From Anticarsia gemmatalis (Eukaryota > Arthropoda > Insecta > Lepidoptera > Erebidae): a DNA stretch of 64,000 bases. Positions within the stretch are counted from its first letter, which is position 1. Each line of letters opens with the position of its first letter. Both the position numbers and the translations under genes were made by a program. Of the stretch, positions 56,301 through 64,000 are shown piece by piece. The stretch is from positions 2,542,001 through 2,606,000 of the forward strand of contig NC_134766.1 of NCBI RefSeq assembly GCF_050436995.1, given 5' to 3'. Below the pieces are notes generated by a model, which did no database searches, was not told where the DNA came from, and saw only the letters and a program-made list of their open reading frames with translations.

Positions 56301-59300
56301 CTACACATTGAAGCTAAATGTTTTGTACCGTATTTGCGAAAGTAACTTGCTCCAACTTACCAAATTAACACACACAACATTCCCATATCTTTCCTTCTGA
56401 TCATTAAAGTGTTTCACGAAGGTGTCCACGTGGTCTCCCGGCGCCACGTCAGCTGTGGGTATGTACGTGAGGTCGGGGTACTGCGTCCACGGCAGAGGCA
56501 CCGACCCTCGCGTGAGTATGAACGAGCTCTTGTTGTCACCCAGTTGTATTATCTGTTCTGTTAGCACGTGGTTTGCGACGTTACCCTGAGGAGATGAAAT
56601 AATTGGAATTAATTTAGAAGTTGTAGTGCTTTATCTAGTTTTCAACAAGAGGTTTTTCACTACTGTACTGAAAACGAACGGGGGACTTTACATTGATACT
56701 CTAATAGCGTATATTTTGACCTGAAAGAACAATATATTTGTGGAACACAAATCTATACTACTATTATAAATATAAAATATTTTATCAGTGGATCTTAGCC
56801 ACCTTTACAATTTGTGTAATAGTAAATCCTAATTTCTCAAAGATAGCTGATCGGGTTTCATGAATCTCAAAAGTGTTTATTCAGGTCTAATTGTACTTTG
56901 GAGAGCGACTAGACTAGAGGCACGTAATTAGTTAATGCAATAATTTGACACAGCTCTAACACATTGCACTTACTTGATCATCAATACCTCTCACGAAGAG
57001 TCTGGTACCAGTTCTGTCGACGCCACGCCGAGAGATCAGTGACCATGTAAGCTTGTGACCATTCACCTCCACATGGTTAATTGAAACGACTGAGCTATGA
57101 GTTAAGGAACACGACAAAAATATGACATGACGTGGTATAAGTAGTAAACCATTAGATAAGAAAATCCATTAACCTATACACGATATACCCGCTGATAAAC
57201 AGTGTAAGAAAGGATACATCCTTGTATGAGAGGCATTGTGAAACGTCCGTACTGTTCATGAGTAAAATCCTTCAGCAAGTGTCGATTCCATAGGAAACGA
57301 GCATCTGCTCGACTTACAAGAGATTTCTGAAAATAAAAATAAGTCACGCTAGATCGCCAGATAGCTAGATCTCTGCTTCTGAATGAATCTATTTAAATAG
57401 AGTAGAGGACTACATTATAGCGTTAATTCTTGTTATAATTAATATGGTCGACGGCCTTTATAAAAACTCTAGAAATCTTTAGTTTATAGTTGCAACTAAA
57501 TAACGGACCCAAAAACAATAAGAAAAAGAAAATTACCTTAAAGAAGTCGGGACTACAAGACTGCAACTTCTGTACCGTGTGAGTGAGGTCATATCCAGAA
57601 GAGAAGTACGCTCCAGGCAGTTCCAGTATCGAACGAACCATACGCTCGTAGATATCATTGTCTGTAATCTATTAAAACAAATATGATAACTCAAATTCAA
57701 TATTCAGGTTTGGCCTTTGCCCAGCAGTGGGACACTCAAACAGGCTAAGGGGAAAAAAATCCAATAAATCATTACACTAAAACAATGAGTAACGCCCTAG
57801 AAAAGCATGCATAAATGATCACAGTTCATATCGGATCTTCAAAAAAGTCCAGTGACTAACTAGACATAACGAATCAGTATAAATGAAACAAAATTATGGC
57901 GGTTTTTAGTCTCTTCTTACCCAGAGAAGAAGCAAGTGTAATTTTATGTATTTGTTTATAAACGTACGTTTAATAGTTACATACCTGTTGGCTAGTGAGA
58001 TGTCTTGTAGAACGAGCGTAAGGTATAATTTCTGTCTGCTCCACTTGGTATATTTCATGTCCATTCAATTTACCGACCTACAAAGAAATAAATAGTCTAC
58101 TAGCATACTTAAATGGCGCAAAAGATCAAGGTTCGATTTGAAGCCGACAAAAGATTTCGGAAATAGTTACTCTTCTCATCGCGATTTATTTTGGATCACT
58201 CCTGTTGTTAACTACAGAAGACAATATTTCTGTGTTCTTACCAAAGTTCTGTCCGTTATAACGACGAGATATAATCCCGATATAAGTTTGATGGAGCCCA
58301 GGAAACCGAATATCAGTTTAAAATCTTTGTCCGATCCTAGGAGTTTGACTAAATCAATATCTGTAAGTAAACAAAAATCGATTAAAATTATCTGTTCATG
58401 ATAAACTCGAAAACTAAAGGATGGATTTTCTTGAGGTTTTCACAAAATACAGAAAAAATCATGAGATAGAGTTATGTGTAAAATTAATAAGGGTTATGTG
58501 TAAATTTGCTGCAATATCTACCTCTAATCAGGTATTATGATGACAAATATTATATTAGACACAGGCAGGCTTCAATTTCAGACATCAGACAAAACTATGT
58601 CTTCCTATTCCTGGCACTCCTACTAATACTCTCTCCGACGATTTTGGCCATAGCGCCCTGAGAAGGCATAAATAACCAATTTTCTGTTCCTTGTAGTAAG
58701 TCGTTAATCTTGAAACGTTCTAAAAATGTGTTGTGATAACACATGAAATTAGAACTACATAAATAAACAAATAGAAACATACAAATATTATTGTATTTTC
58801 ATGTTAAACATTATCGGAGATACTTAATCTATTTAGATGTTGTTACGATTACATTTTATATTATCACTATATATATATTATGACTACTTATGTATTAGGA
58901 AATAGTATGAATCATTTATATTAATTGGTCAGTAATTACGTGTGCAGTTTGTGCGCCCCTCTTCGAATGTAATTAAGTATTATTTAGATGGCTGATAGCC
59001 TGATGCTATAAATCTTTCGATTTTCGATCTTTGCACACGGTTGCTAGGTGAAGTAGGTGAACAACGGATTGAAAATATTAGCTAAGTTTAGACTTTGGCA
59101 AGTTGACTTGGGACTGAACCTTTTAGGCATCATGGATTAAGCTGTTGTTATAATTGTCTGCCAACTAATTAACGGTAGATAGGGTGTAACAAAAAATTCA
59201 AGTAAAATCTAGACCGAAATAGAGACCTTACACAAGGCGTATGATTGTGCTTAGTAGACTTCCAGCCTAATTGCGACTCTGAGTGCAACCTTTGACTTAC

Positions 59301-59938
59301 TAACGAATAATAATATTTATACGTGGGTATAATATTATTTTGTATGGGAGTGTATTTACCTTTCACGGTGGCATCTCCTGTAGCTCTGTCGATAATAAGA
59401 ACATCTGTGGAATTGCAGCACAATTGTGATGGTTTCAAGTAGAACTTGTCTGATGTTGTGAATCTAGAAATAAATGCTTACGTAACACGTTTTACACCTT
59501 AGCGAAATTTTAATTAAAGAAATCAAATGCCTCTTACTGGAAAAGAAGAACATTTGCCGAGAAAAGGAGTCGGGCCCAAGACTTCAAACGTGAAGCTAGA
59601 CCGCTTACTTGGATGGACCACTGGGGACGTTTTATGAAGATACCTTCACGGATAAGGGCTCCCAATAATCCAAAAATCAAGCATCAAATCTACTTATTAT
59701 ACTTTTTCTTTAACGTGACTGCAAGTGAAGTCACGAATCCGATCGGACTAACCCCCTGTTTCTGAGTACATCTGAGAGATTAAACGCTATTGAATAGATA
59801 AACTACCGTTAAATGTACCTCAGAAACCCGGGGTAAATCATTCACTTAATTAGTCGACCGATGAAAAATATAACTAATAGTAAATAATATTAAAACTTAC
59901 AGCTGTAGACACTCATGAACCAAACTTTTATCTTCCAT
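53225..59938 (-). CDS. Sac1: Phosphatidylinositol-3/4-phosphatase Sac1 (SACM1L), spliced, 14 coding exons
   Basis: ER/Golgi membrane phosphatase that hydrolyses PI4P (also PI3P). Coding exons, minus strand: 59901-59938, 59360-59463, 58242-58360, 57985-58077, 57537-57668, 57218-57326, 56974-57089, 56361-56585, 55628-55795, 54816-55022, 54317-54484, 53953-54054, 53455-53591, 53225-53306. Every junction is GT/AG and the exons sum to 1800 nt, giving 599 residues, close to the family's usual length of about 590. Seen: SISRR-type core LISRRGVDRTGTRLFVRGID, EQIIQLG, TRGSVPLPWTQYP, FDFHTEC, the catalytic motif NCLDCLDRTN (Cys393, Arg399), QYSGTGALKTDFTRTGKRTH, and two TM segments at about 528-546 and 553-572. 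The exon 6 donor (T|GTATCC) is weak but is the only choice that restores the family sequence MPLIQGFVSINH. The C-terminus PKSL is not a KKxx signal. Introns contain a SINE and a LINE fragment; a Helitron starts 12 bp after the stop. Confidence 0.95.
53455..53591 (-). CDS. Sac1: Sac1 exon 13, two transmembrane segments, residues 528-572
   Basis: Hydrophobic stretches IPSVFLTAVSLFFATIIF and VLYLLYWAGIAAVTFNYIC, split by a short polar loop, form the C-terminal membrane anchor. Ends phase 2, AG|GTAAAG. Confidence 0.93.
53953..54054 (-). CDS. Sac1: Sac1 exon 12, residues 494-527
   Basis: Encodes DAFDVYLGNYVIPEGEG, then PSPLRRKDDWKYYT, the linker from the SAC domain to the membrane hairpin. Donor ACG|GTAAGT. 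Confidence 0.93.
54317..54484 (-). CDS. Sac1: Sac1 exon 11, residues 438-493
   Basis: Encodes VWADHADMISTQYSGTGALK, then TDFTRTGKRTHFG, invariant in Sac1 proteins. Donor CAG|GTAAAA. Confidence 0.96.
54816..55022 (-). CDS. Sac1: Sac1 exon 10, catalytic P-loop, residues 369-437
   Basis: Encodes FRVNCLDCLDRTNVVQSILA. The CX5R(T) phosphatase loop has Cys393 as nucleophile and Arg399 as phosphate binder, both intact, so the enzyme should be active. Confidence 0.97.
55102..55306 (-). mobile_element. tRNA-derived SINE (minus), Sac1 intron 9
   Basis: Near-complete copy: reverse complement starts GCCTCCGTGGCGCAGTGGTT, has box B GTCGTGGGTTCGATTTCCAC and ends GTGCGGGAGTTGTCTATTT. Well preserved, so probably young. 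Confidence 0.8.
55628..55795 (-). CDS. Sac1: Sac1 exon 9, residues 313-368
   Basis: Encodes KYQPFDFHTECSSLRYDKLN, the family FDFHxEC block before the catalytic loop. Donor CTG|GTAAGG. Confidence 0.94.
55860..56135 (+). repeat. Probable 5'-truncated retroelement 3' end in Sac1 intron 8
   Basis: A short frame (SLYGATHLSFNWLAKLL... ending ALLCQPK, stop at about 56033) is followed by GCAATAAATA and a TATGTC x3 terminal microsatellite, the layout of a LINE tail. Orientation is opposite to Sac1. Family not identified. Confidence 0.5.
56361..56585 (-). CDS. Sac1: Sac1 exon 8, residues 238-312
   Basis: Encodes GNVANHVLTEQIIQLG, then FILTRGSVPLPWTQYPDLTY, the conserved ETEQI and TRGSIPxxWxQ motifs. 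Donor TTG|GTAAGT. Confidence 0.95.
56974..57089 (-). CDS. Sac1: Sac1 exon 7, residues 199-237
   Basis: Encodes VSINHVEVNGHKLTW, then LISRRGVDRTGTRLFVRGID, the most recognisable SAC-domain block. Acceptor GCTCAG, donor CAA|GTAAGT. Confidence 0.93.
57218..57326 (-). CDS. Sac1: Sac1 exon 6, residues 163-198
   Basis: Encodes RADARFLWNRHLLKDF (family R.D.RF.WN..LL) through MPLIQG. The donor GTATCC is non-ideal; a GTATAT site further on would insert family-foreign residues, so the weaker site is preferred. Confidence 0.85.
57537..57668 (-). CDS. Sac1: Sac1 exon 5, residues 119-162
   Basis: Encodes LPGAYFSSGYDLTHTVQKLQ, matching the family's FYFS..YDLT.T.Q block. Donor AAG|GTAATT. Confidence 0.93.
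57985..58077 (-). CDS. Sac1: Sac1 exon 4, residues 88-118
   Basis: Encodes VGKLNGHEIYQVEQTEIIPY, following the family pattern VG...I..V....I.P. Phase 0 at both ends (TAG|GTC, CAG|GTATGT). Confidence 0.92.
58242..58360 (-). CDS. Sac1: Sac1 exon 3, residues 48-87
   Basis: Encodes IFGFLGSIKLISGLYLVVIT, the conserved IFGxLGxIxLxxGxYLxVIT block of Sac1. Donor TTG|GTAAGA. Confidence 0.93.
59360..59463 (-). CDS. Sac1: Sac1 exon 2, residues 13-47
   Basis: Encodes FTTSDKFYLKPSQ and DVLIIDRATGDATVK, the start of the SAC N-terminal lobe. Acceptor TCTAG, donor G|GTAAAT. Confidence 0.9.
59901..59938 (-). CDS. Sac1: Sac1 exon 1, residues 1-12
   Basis: ATG in the context ACAATATGG begins MEDKSLVHECLQ; donor CT|GTAAGT, phase 2. 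It is the only in-frame start compatible with exon 2. The short N-terminus precedes the SAC fold. Confidence 0.85.
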
Positions 59939-60064
59939 ATTGTCTTACAAAAAACCTACACAATATGAACAAACTCCACTGCCTCACAGTCACAATAGAC
60001 AAATGCCTTCGTTCCTAAATATATATTCGTAATATCACGTAACTGCACTCGTCCTTATCAACAA

Positions 60065-60306
60065 CTAGCTGACCCGCGCAACTTCACTTGCGTCACATAA
60101 GAGAGAATTTTTTCCCCGTTTTTGTAACATTTTTTACTGGTACTCTGCTCCTATTGGTCGTAGCGTGATGATATATGACCTATGACCTTCCTCGATAAAT
60201 GGGCTATCTAACACTGAAAGAATTTTTCAAATCGGACCAGTAGTTCCTGAGATTAGCGCGTTTAAACAAACAAACAAACTCTTCAGCTTTATAATATTAG
60301 TATAGA
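60065..60306 (-). mobile_element. Non-autonomous Helitron, family A, upstream of Sac1
   Basis: Minus strand TCTATACTAATATTATAAAG to CTAG, located about 130 bp upstream of the Sac1 ATG, so close to or inside its promoter. Confidence 0.8.
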
Positions 60307-60865
60307 TTAGAATAGATATCTTACTTATCACCGGTCAGTATTATCATTCATCTTTTGCACTCATAGTTGTCATTATAGTGAAGAAATAATTTATGAGAGA
60401 ATTAACTGAAATGTTGAAATGTTAAGCTTGTCTGTTCGTGATTAAATGATTTATTGGTTAAGCTAGATTTCGGGCGCATTTCAATTTGTCGAAATATCGG
60501 TCGTTGTAATTAGCGGGCACTAACGACAAATAAAAACGGGGGAACCGGTTGCAGAGTCTATGACATGCGTTTACACAATTTCCTAAGCTGCACCAATGAA
60601 AATGCGCCCTTAGTTATGTTTGTAGGTACCAGTTTTTCTGTACTTTCAAAATCATGCGGCTCGGAAAAGGCATAACGATCTTATTTTCTCGCCACAATAT
60701 TGTGATAACAGATTTCTTCCTTTTGTTTTAACGCTACTCTTTTTGTATAAAGAATTGAGTAGGTAAGTAAGAAGTAATAAGGGTAGGGTAAGGCATGCCG
60801 TGACTTACAGCAATATAGATGAAATAAATATCAAGGTTGCGATAGGCTTGATCGTGACCGAGAAT

Positions 60866-61020
60866 TTTTTTTTTTTTTTTTTTTTTCAAATAATTCAATT
60901 CAATTTATTCAAATAAATTAATACATAAAGTTTAATATAATAATAATTGTGTGGGATCCGAGGGTCTTTTCCTTAACGATTGCATGAAAGGTCCGAAAAT
61001 ATCCAGAACTTCAGAATAGG
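60866..61020 (-). repeat. Poly(A)-tailed retroelement 3' fragment
   Basis: On the minus strand the sequence TTTGAATAAATTGAATTGAA runs into an A-run over 20 nt long (60866-60888), typical of a 5'-truncated LINE insertion. Confidence 0.5.
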
Positions 61021-61808
61021 TACATTTTTATATATTACGCTTTTTAGTTATCATAACATAATAATATTATAATATAAAGTCTCCGCGTCTCGTCTCTCGT
61101 TTGCGAATTTTGATGCGGTAATATATAAAGCGATTTCTGCGGAACGTTTAACTACATAATTTGTTCGCGTTAAATTGCTAGTATTTAATTATTTAATACA
61201 TGTATTCTTAAACAAGGTTTCAAGTAAAGTATTGAGGTGGTTAATAAAAAAAACAAATTCGATTCATTGTTTATTGAAATATCTTCTTCATAAAAATTAC
61301 AAGATTAAAATTAATAAATTACACAAGAGACAAAATATAACAATAATTATAATAAACACACCATTTGAAATAACACTGCGATATTAAATATTTTATTTAA
61401 ATAATACTCTACTACTATCTCTATCATTCTGGAAGGAATAGAAAAGGACAGAGAATGTGTCCGCATATTTTACAACATACTAAATACGACGCAACGTGCA
61501 CGTATACGCACGCACTTAACGTATACATATGAATATATTAAAACAAACTCTATACTATTATCTATAATAGACAAACACAAGTTAAATATATTAAGGTAGC
61601 AACATTTATCATGGCTTCAATTTAAAGGTTTTCCTATTTTTCGATAGCTGCTTTTATTTTCATAAGTTACTTTTCATTTAATAAAACTTAAATTCACTTA
61701 CGCAGCCAAACACAAGTTCTTTCATCAGAATAAATAAGGACTTAGTAATAAAGGTACAAAATTTAACCCAAAACGAATATTTGACCAGCATGGGAAGGAT
61801 TAAAATAT

Positions 61809-62020
61809 TAGTTAGGGGAAAAAGTCTTTTCGCATTATAGTATGTATGAACTTATAATAAAATCTCTTTGGCTTCAAGAATCACAAATGAGTACACGGTT
61901 CATTAGGTTTCTTTCAGTGAGCTCGTGAGGTAACTTAATATCGAGCATTTTTATATAGAGAAAAGATTTCATTACAAGTTCATACATACTGTAATGCGAA
62001 AAGACTTTTTCCCCGACCTA
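61809..62020. mobile_element. Mariner-like MITE with TA ends
   Basis: About 55-bp TIRs: GGGGAAAAAGTCTTTTCGCA then TTATAGTATGTATGAACTT, mirrored by AAGTTCATACATACTGTAAT then GCGAAAAGACTTTTTCCCC, with TA at both borders. No transposase inside. Confidence 0.68.
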
Positions 62021-62698
62021 TTAGGTATATAAGAAGAAAGAACGAAATACATGGACATTTGGAAGATAACCTTCCCATTACAAACTGACCTATAACCCAA
62101 CGAGACAATAATGGGTTAGTTATAATAAATAAAACGTATATTAAATGCAAAATATTTATAATCGCAGTGTTATATCAAAGTAATAGAACAGCCGTCTCGT
62201 GTCGTCGTTTGCTTTCGTTACGGAAACTGAATAGCGATGTGAGAGTTGGTTTTTAAGATAAATTATAGACAAAACATAATTTAATAGGTAGAACACATAA
62301 CAAAAAAATTGTACCGTTTTTTTATTTGGTCGTCTAAAAATAAATAATATATTTGAACAATTACTTTAACATTATTGAAACATTGTCACTATCAAAACTG
62401 TAATTTTTCCAATAAAATATTACTACTGATTGGTTCTTAAAAATATACCATTTAATAATAATAATATAAATCTATGCATTCTGAACACTTCAGTAGTTTA
62501 ATTTAACTAAAACTTTAATAAGATCACTTTTTTATGTTTTGATAAACGAACCAACATTCATCCAGTGATTATAAAACCTGTATGAAATGTTAAACCCCCG
62601 AAAATAGAAATTAACACAAAGATAAAGAACGTATACACATTGACACGTATACGTTAAACGAACACGCAATAATAAAAATATCACGCAAATAATGAAAC

Positions 62699-62731
62699 CG
62701 CCGACATCAAGCCAATGTCGGCGGGTTTTTC
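62699..62731. repeat. GC-rich hairpin followed by a T run
   Basis: CCGCCGACAT and ATGTCGGCGG form a 10-bp stem with an 8-nt loop (CAAGCCA region), followed by GTTTTT. It looks like an intrinsic terminator, but the nuclear context makes that unlikely. Confidence 0.75.
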
Positions 62732-62882
62732 CGTATAAGTACTTTAAATAAATAAATAAATATAAATACTTTATATAAACAAATTAAAAACCAACACTCA
62801 CACGCTCGCACTGTCAATTCCATCACCAGGAACTAATGTTTGGACCACAGCAACAAACCACTAATAAATATAAGCTAACTAC

Positions 62883-62926
62883 CCGCGCACACGGTTACTA
62901 GAGCTTTTGTTCGAACGTGTGCGCGG
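62883..62926. repeat. CpG-rich inverted repeat
   Basis: CCGCGCACACG (62883-62893) is mirrored by CGTGTGCGCGG (62916-62926), 11-bp perfect arms with a 22-nt spacer, in one of the few CpG-rich patches of this flank. Confidence 0.75.
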
Positions 62927-63054
62927 TGCCTTAGGCGCGGGACTGATTGACGGAACAACATTACCTCAGAATCTAATATTGACAAGAAATTTACCGTTTC
63001 TTGGGGAGCTCTTCACTATGTTTTTAGAATTCATAGGGTAAAAGCGGGGTTTAG

Positions 63055-63270
63055 TTAACAACAGCTGCGCGGATTGATCTCTGAGGTTAACCTACGCTTG
63101 CCGAGGTCGTTCTGTGGATGGATGACCATCTTATACATATCGAGTTCCTCCGTGTTCGGGAGGCGCGTTATACTGTGGGTCCCGACTGACATTTTCAAAG
63201 ATCTTTGACAGTCGTTAACAGTGGTCAGAAGCTTGAAAGTCTGACAACCAGTCTTACCTCTTTTTCTAAA
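63055..63270 (+). mobile_element. 5S-rRNA-derived SINE, family B, 5' part
   Basis: GATCTCTGAGGTTAACCTAC, GAGGTCGTTCTGTGGATGGA and TGACCATCTTATACA follow the 5S rRNA order. The body is unlike family A: GTGTTCGGGAGGCGCGTTAT, AAAGATCTTTGACAGTCGTT, AGTCTGACAACCAGTCTTAC. Confidence 0.65.
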
Positions 63271-64000
63271 GCTTTTTTTGACATGTTTGTCCCGTCAAAA
63301 GTCCCTTACCTTTCACCAATGGAATGCTAAATATATGTAAATGAATATATATTTATATACCACACTAAGCGAATAGAGCATCAAGTTTTGGTCTAACGAA
63401 TATACTAGGGTTTTATACGAACAATGTTTGATCAGAAAAATCGAGTTTGTTTTATGGTAAAACTGCTGAACCGATTTTGATGAAATTAGCAATGAAGATA
63501 GTTGCAAAATCGGGACCAGACTGAAATATTGCGCAAAATTACTATATGTGTGTATATAGTGTGCTACTTGCGGCTATATTCAGAGATACAAAGTTATTTA
63601 GCTCAGACTATACTTATTTTTCGAAAAACGACCCCTAAAGGACTATAGAGGATGAATTCTTGTATTTCAGCAAAGTTCATGTAATTTAAAATACATTTTC
63701 CTGATCAAACATCAATTCGTAATCGAACCCACAATTCATTGATTGTCTAATATGTATCAATATTTGTACAACAGGACATTTGATATATAACGAAGGACTC
63801 TATATATAAGACAATAAGGTACAATTTAAACTGTGGTAGACTTCCGACTATATATTAGAATGAATTGTTTAAAGTGATCGTTGCCGAGCTAGTGTATTCC
63901 TACCTTAATAGTACATTTTGCTACAATTTAGAATCAGTTTTATAACTTACAGATAAGTTCCAGATAGTTTAACTAGAGAAGTGTAGACAACAATGTCGCC

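Larger units (their letters stand above)
59939..64000. other. Region upstream of Sac1; promoter then repeats
   Basis: The first ~130 bp should hold the Sac1 5'UTR/promoter, bounded by a Helitron at 60065. Further right are a poly(A)-tailed fragment, a mariner-like MITE, two hairpins and a 5S-derived SINE. No coding exon was recognised in 60310-60860, 61020-61800, 62020-63050 or 63270-64000. Confidence 0.65.

Noticed and set aside
62200..62250. Possible last exon ending in SHIAIQFP on the minus strand
   Set aside because: No splice acceptor precedes it and the frame is very short; treated as chance.
62699..62731. Intrinsic (rho-independent) terminator
   Set aside because: Hairpin plus T run fits the pattern, but the window is eukaryotic and there is no adjacent gene ending there.

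Overview
The window looks like nuclear DNA from a lepidopteran (moth or butterfly). It is AT-rich, its genes are split into many short exons with GT/AG introns, and it is crowded with short interspersed repeats of types familiar from Lepidoptera: tRNA-derived and 5S-rRNA-derived SINEs, short non-autonomous Helitrons (TC...CTAG), MITEs and LINE pieces. The order is inferred from the repeats and gene structure; the species cannot be named from the sequence alone.

Two protein-coding host genes can be reconstructed exon by exon, both on the minus strand. (1) A vesicular-type zinc transporter of the SLC30A2/3/8 (ZnT35C-like) group runs from a first exon at 51965-52096 across a 30.7 kb intron to eight further exons between 21248 and 15214. 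The 430-residue product has the HxxxD zinc sites in TM2 and TM5 and a His-rich cytosolic loop. A second short first exon (24327-24341) is in phase with exon 2 and predicts a 391-residue isoform lacking the acidic N-terminal tail and its dileucine motif. (2) A complete Sac1 phosphoinositide phosphatase (SACM1L family) has 14 coding exons from 59938 to 53225. It encodes 599 residues with the catalytic CX5R(T) motif at residues 393-399 and two C-terminal membrane segments. Sac1 lies directly upstream of ZnT in the same orientation; the Sac1 stop and the ZnT distal ATG are about 1.1 kb apart. The two enzymes act separately: ZnT loads zinc into vesicles, and Sac1 dephosphorylates PI4P at the ER/Golgi.

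Layout: 1-15213 is repeat-rich DNA downstream of ZnT with no credible gene. 15214-24341 is the compact ZnT body. 24342-51964 is the giant ZnT intron 1, holding an intact 971-codon LINE ORF, a hAT element nested in a LINE fragment, a local tandem duplication and many SINEs and Helitrons. 51965-52600 is the distal ZnT exon and presumed promoter. 53003-59938 is Sac1 with a Helitron touching its 3' end. 60000-64000 is upstream repeat-rich DNA with no gene seen.

No CRISPR array, bacterial operon, virus or novel multi-gene system was seen. The most notable points are the predicted two-promoter ZnT with differential sorting signals, the Helitron 12 bp after the Sac1 stop codon that may supply its polyadenylation signal, the hAT insertion with TSD and transposase remnant, the intact LINE ORF, two 5S-rRNA-derived SINE families, and several near-perfect foldbacks and a perfect 28-bp tandem array.
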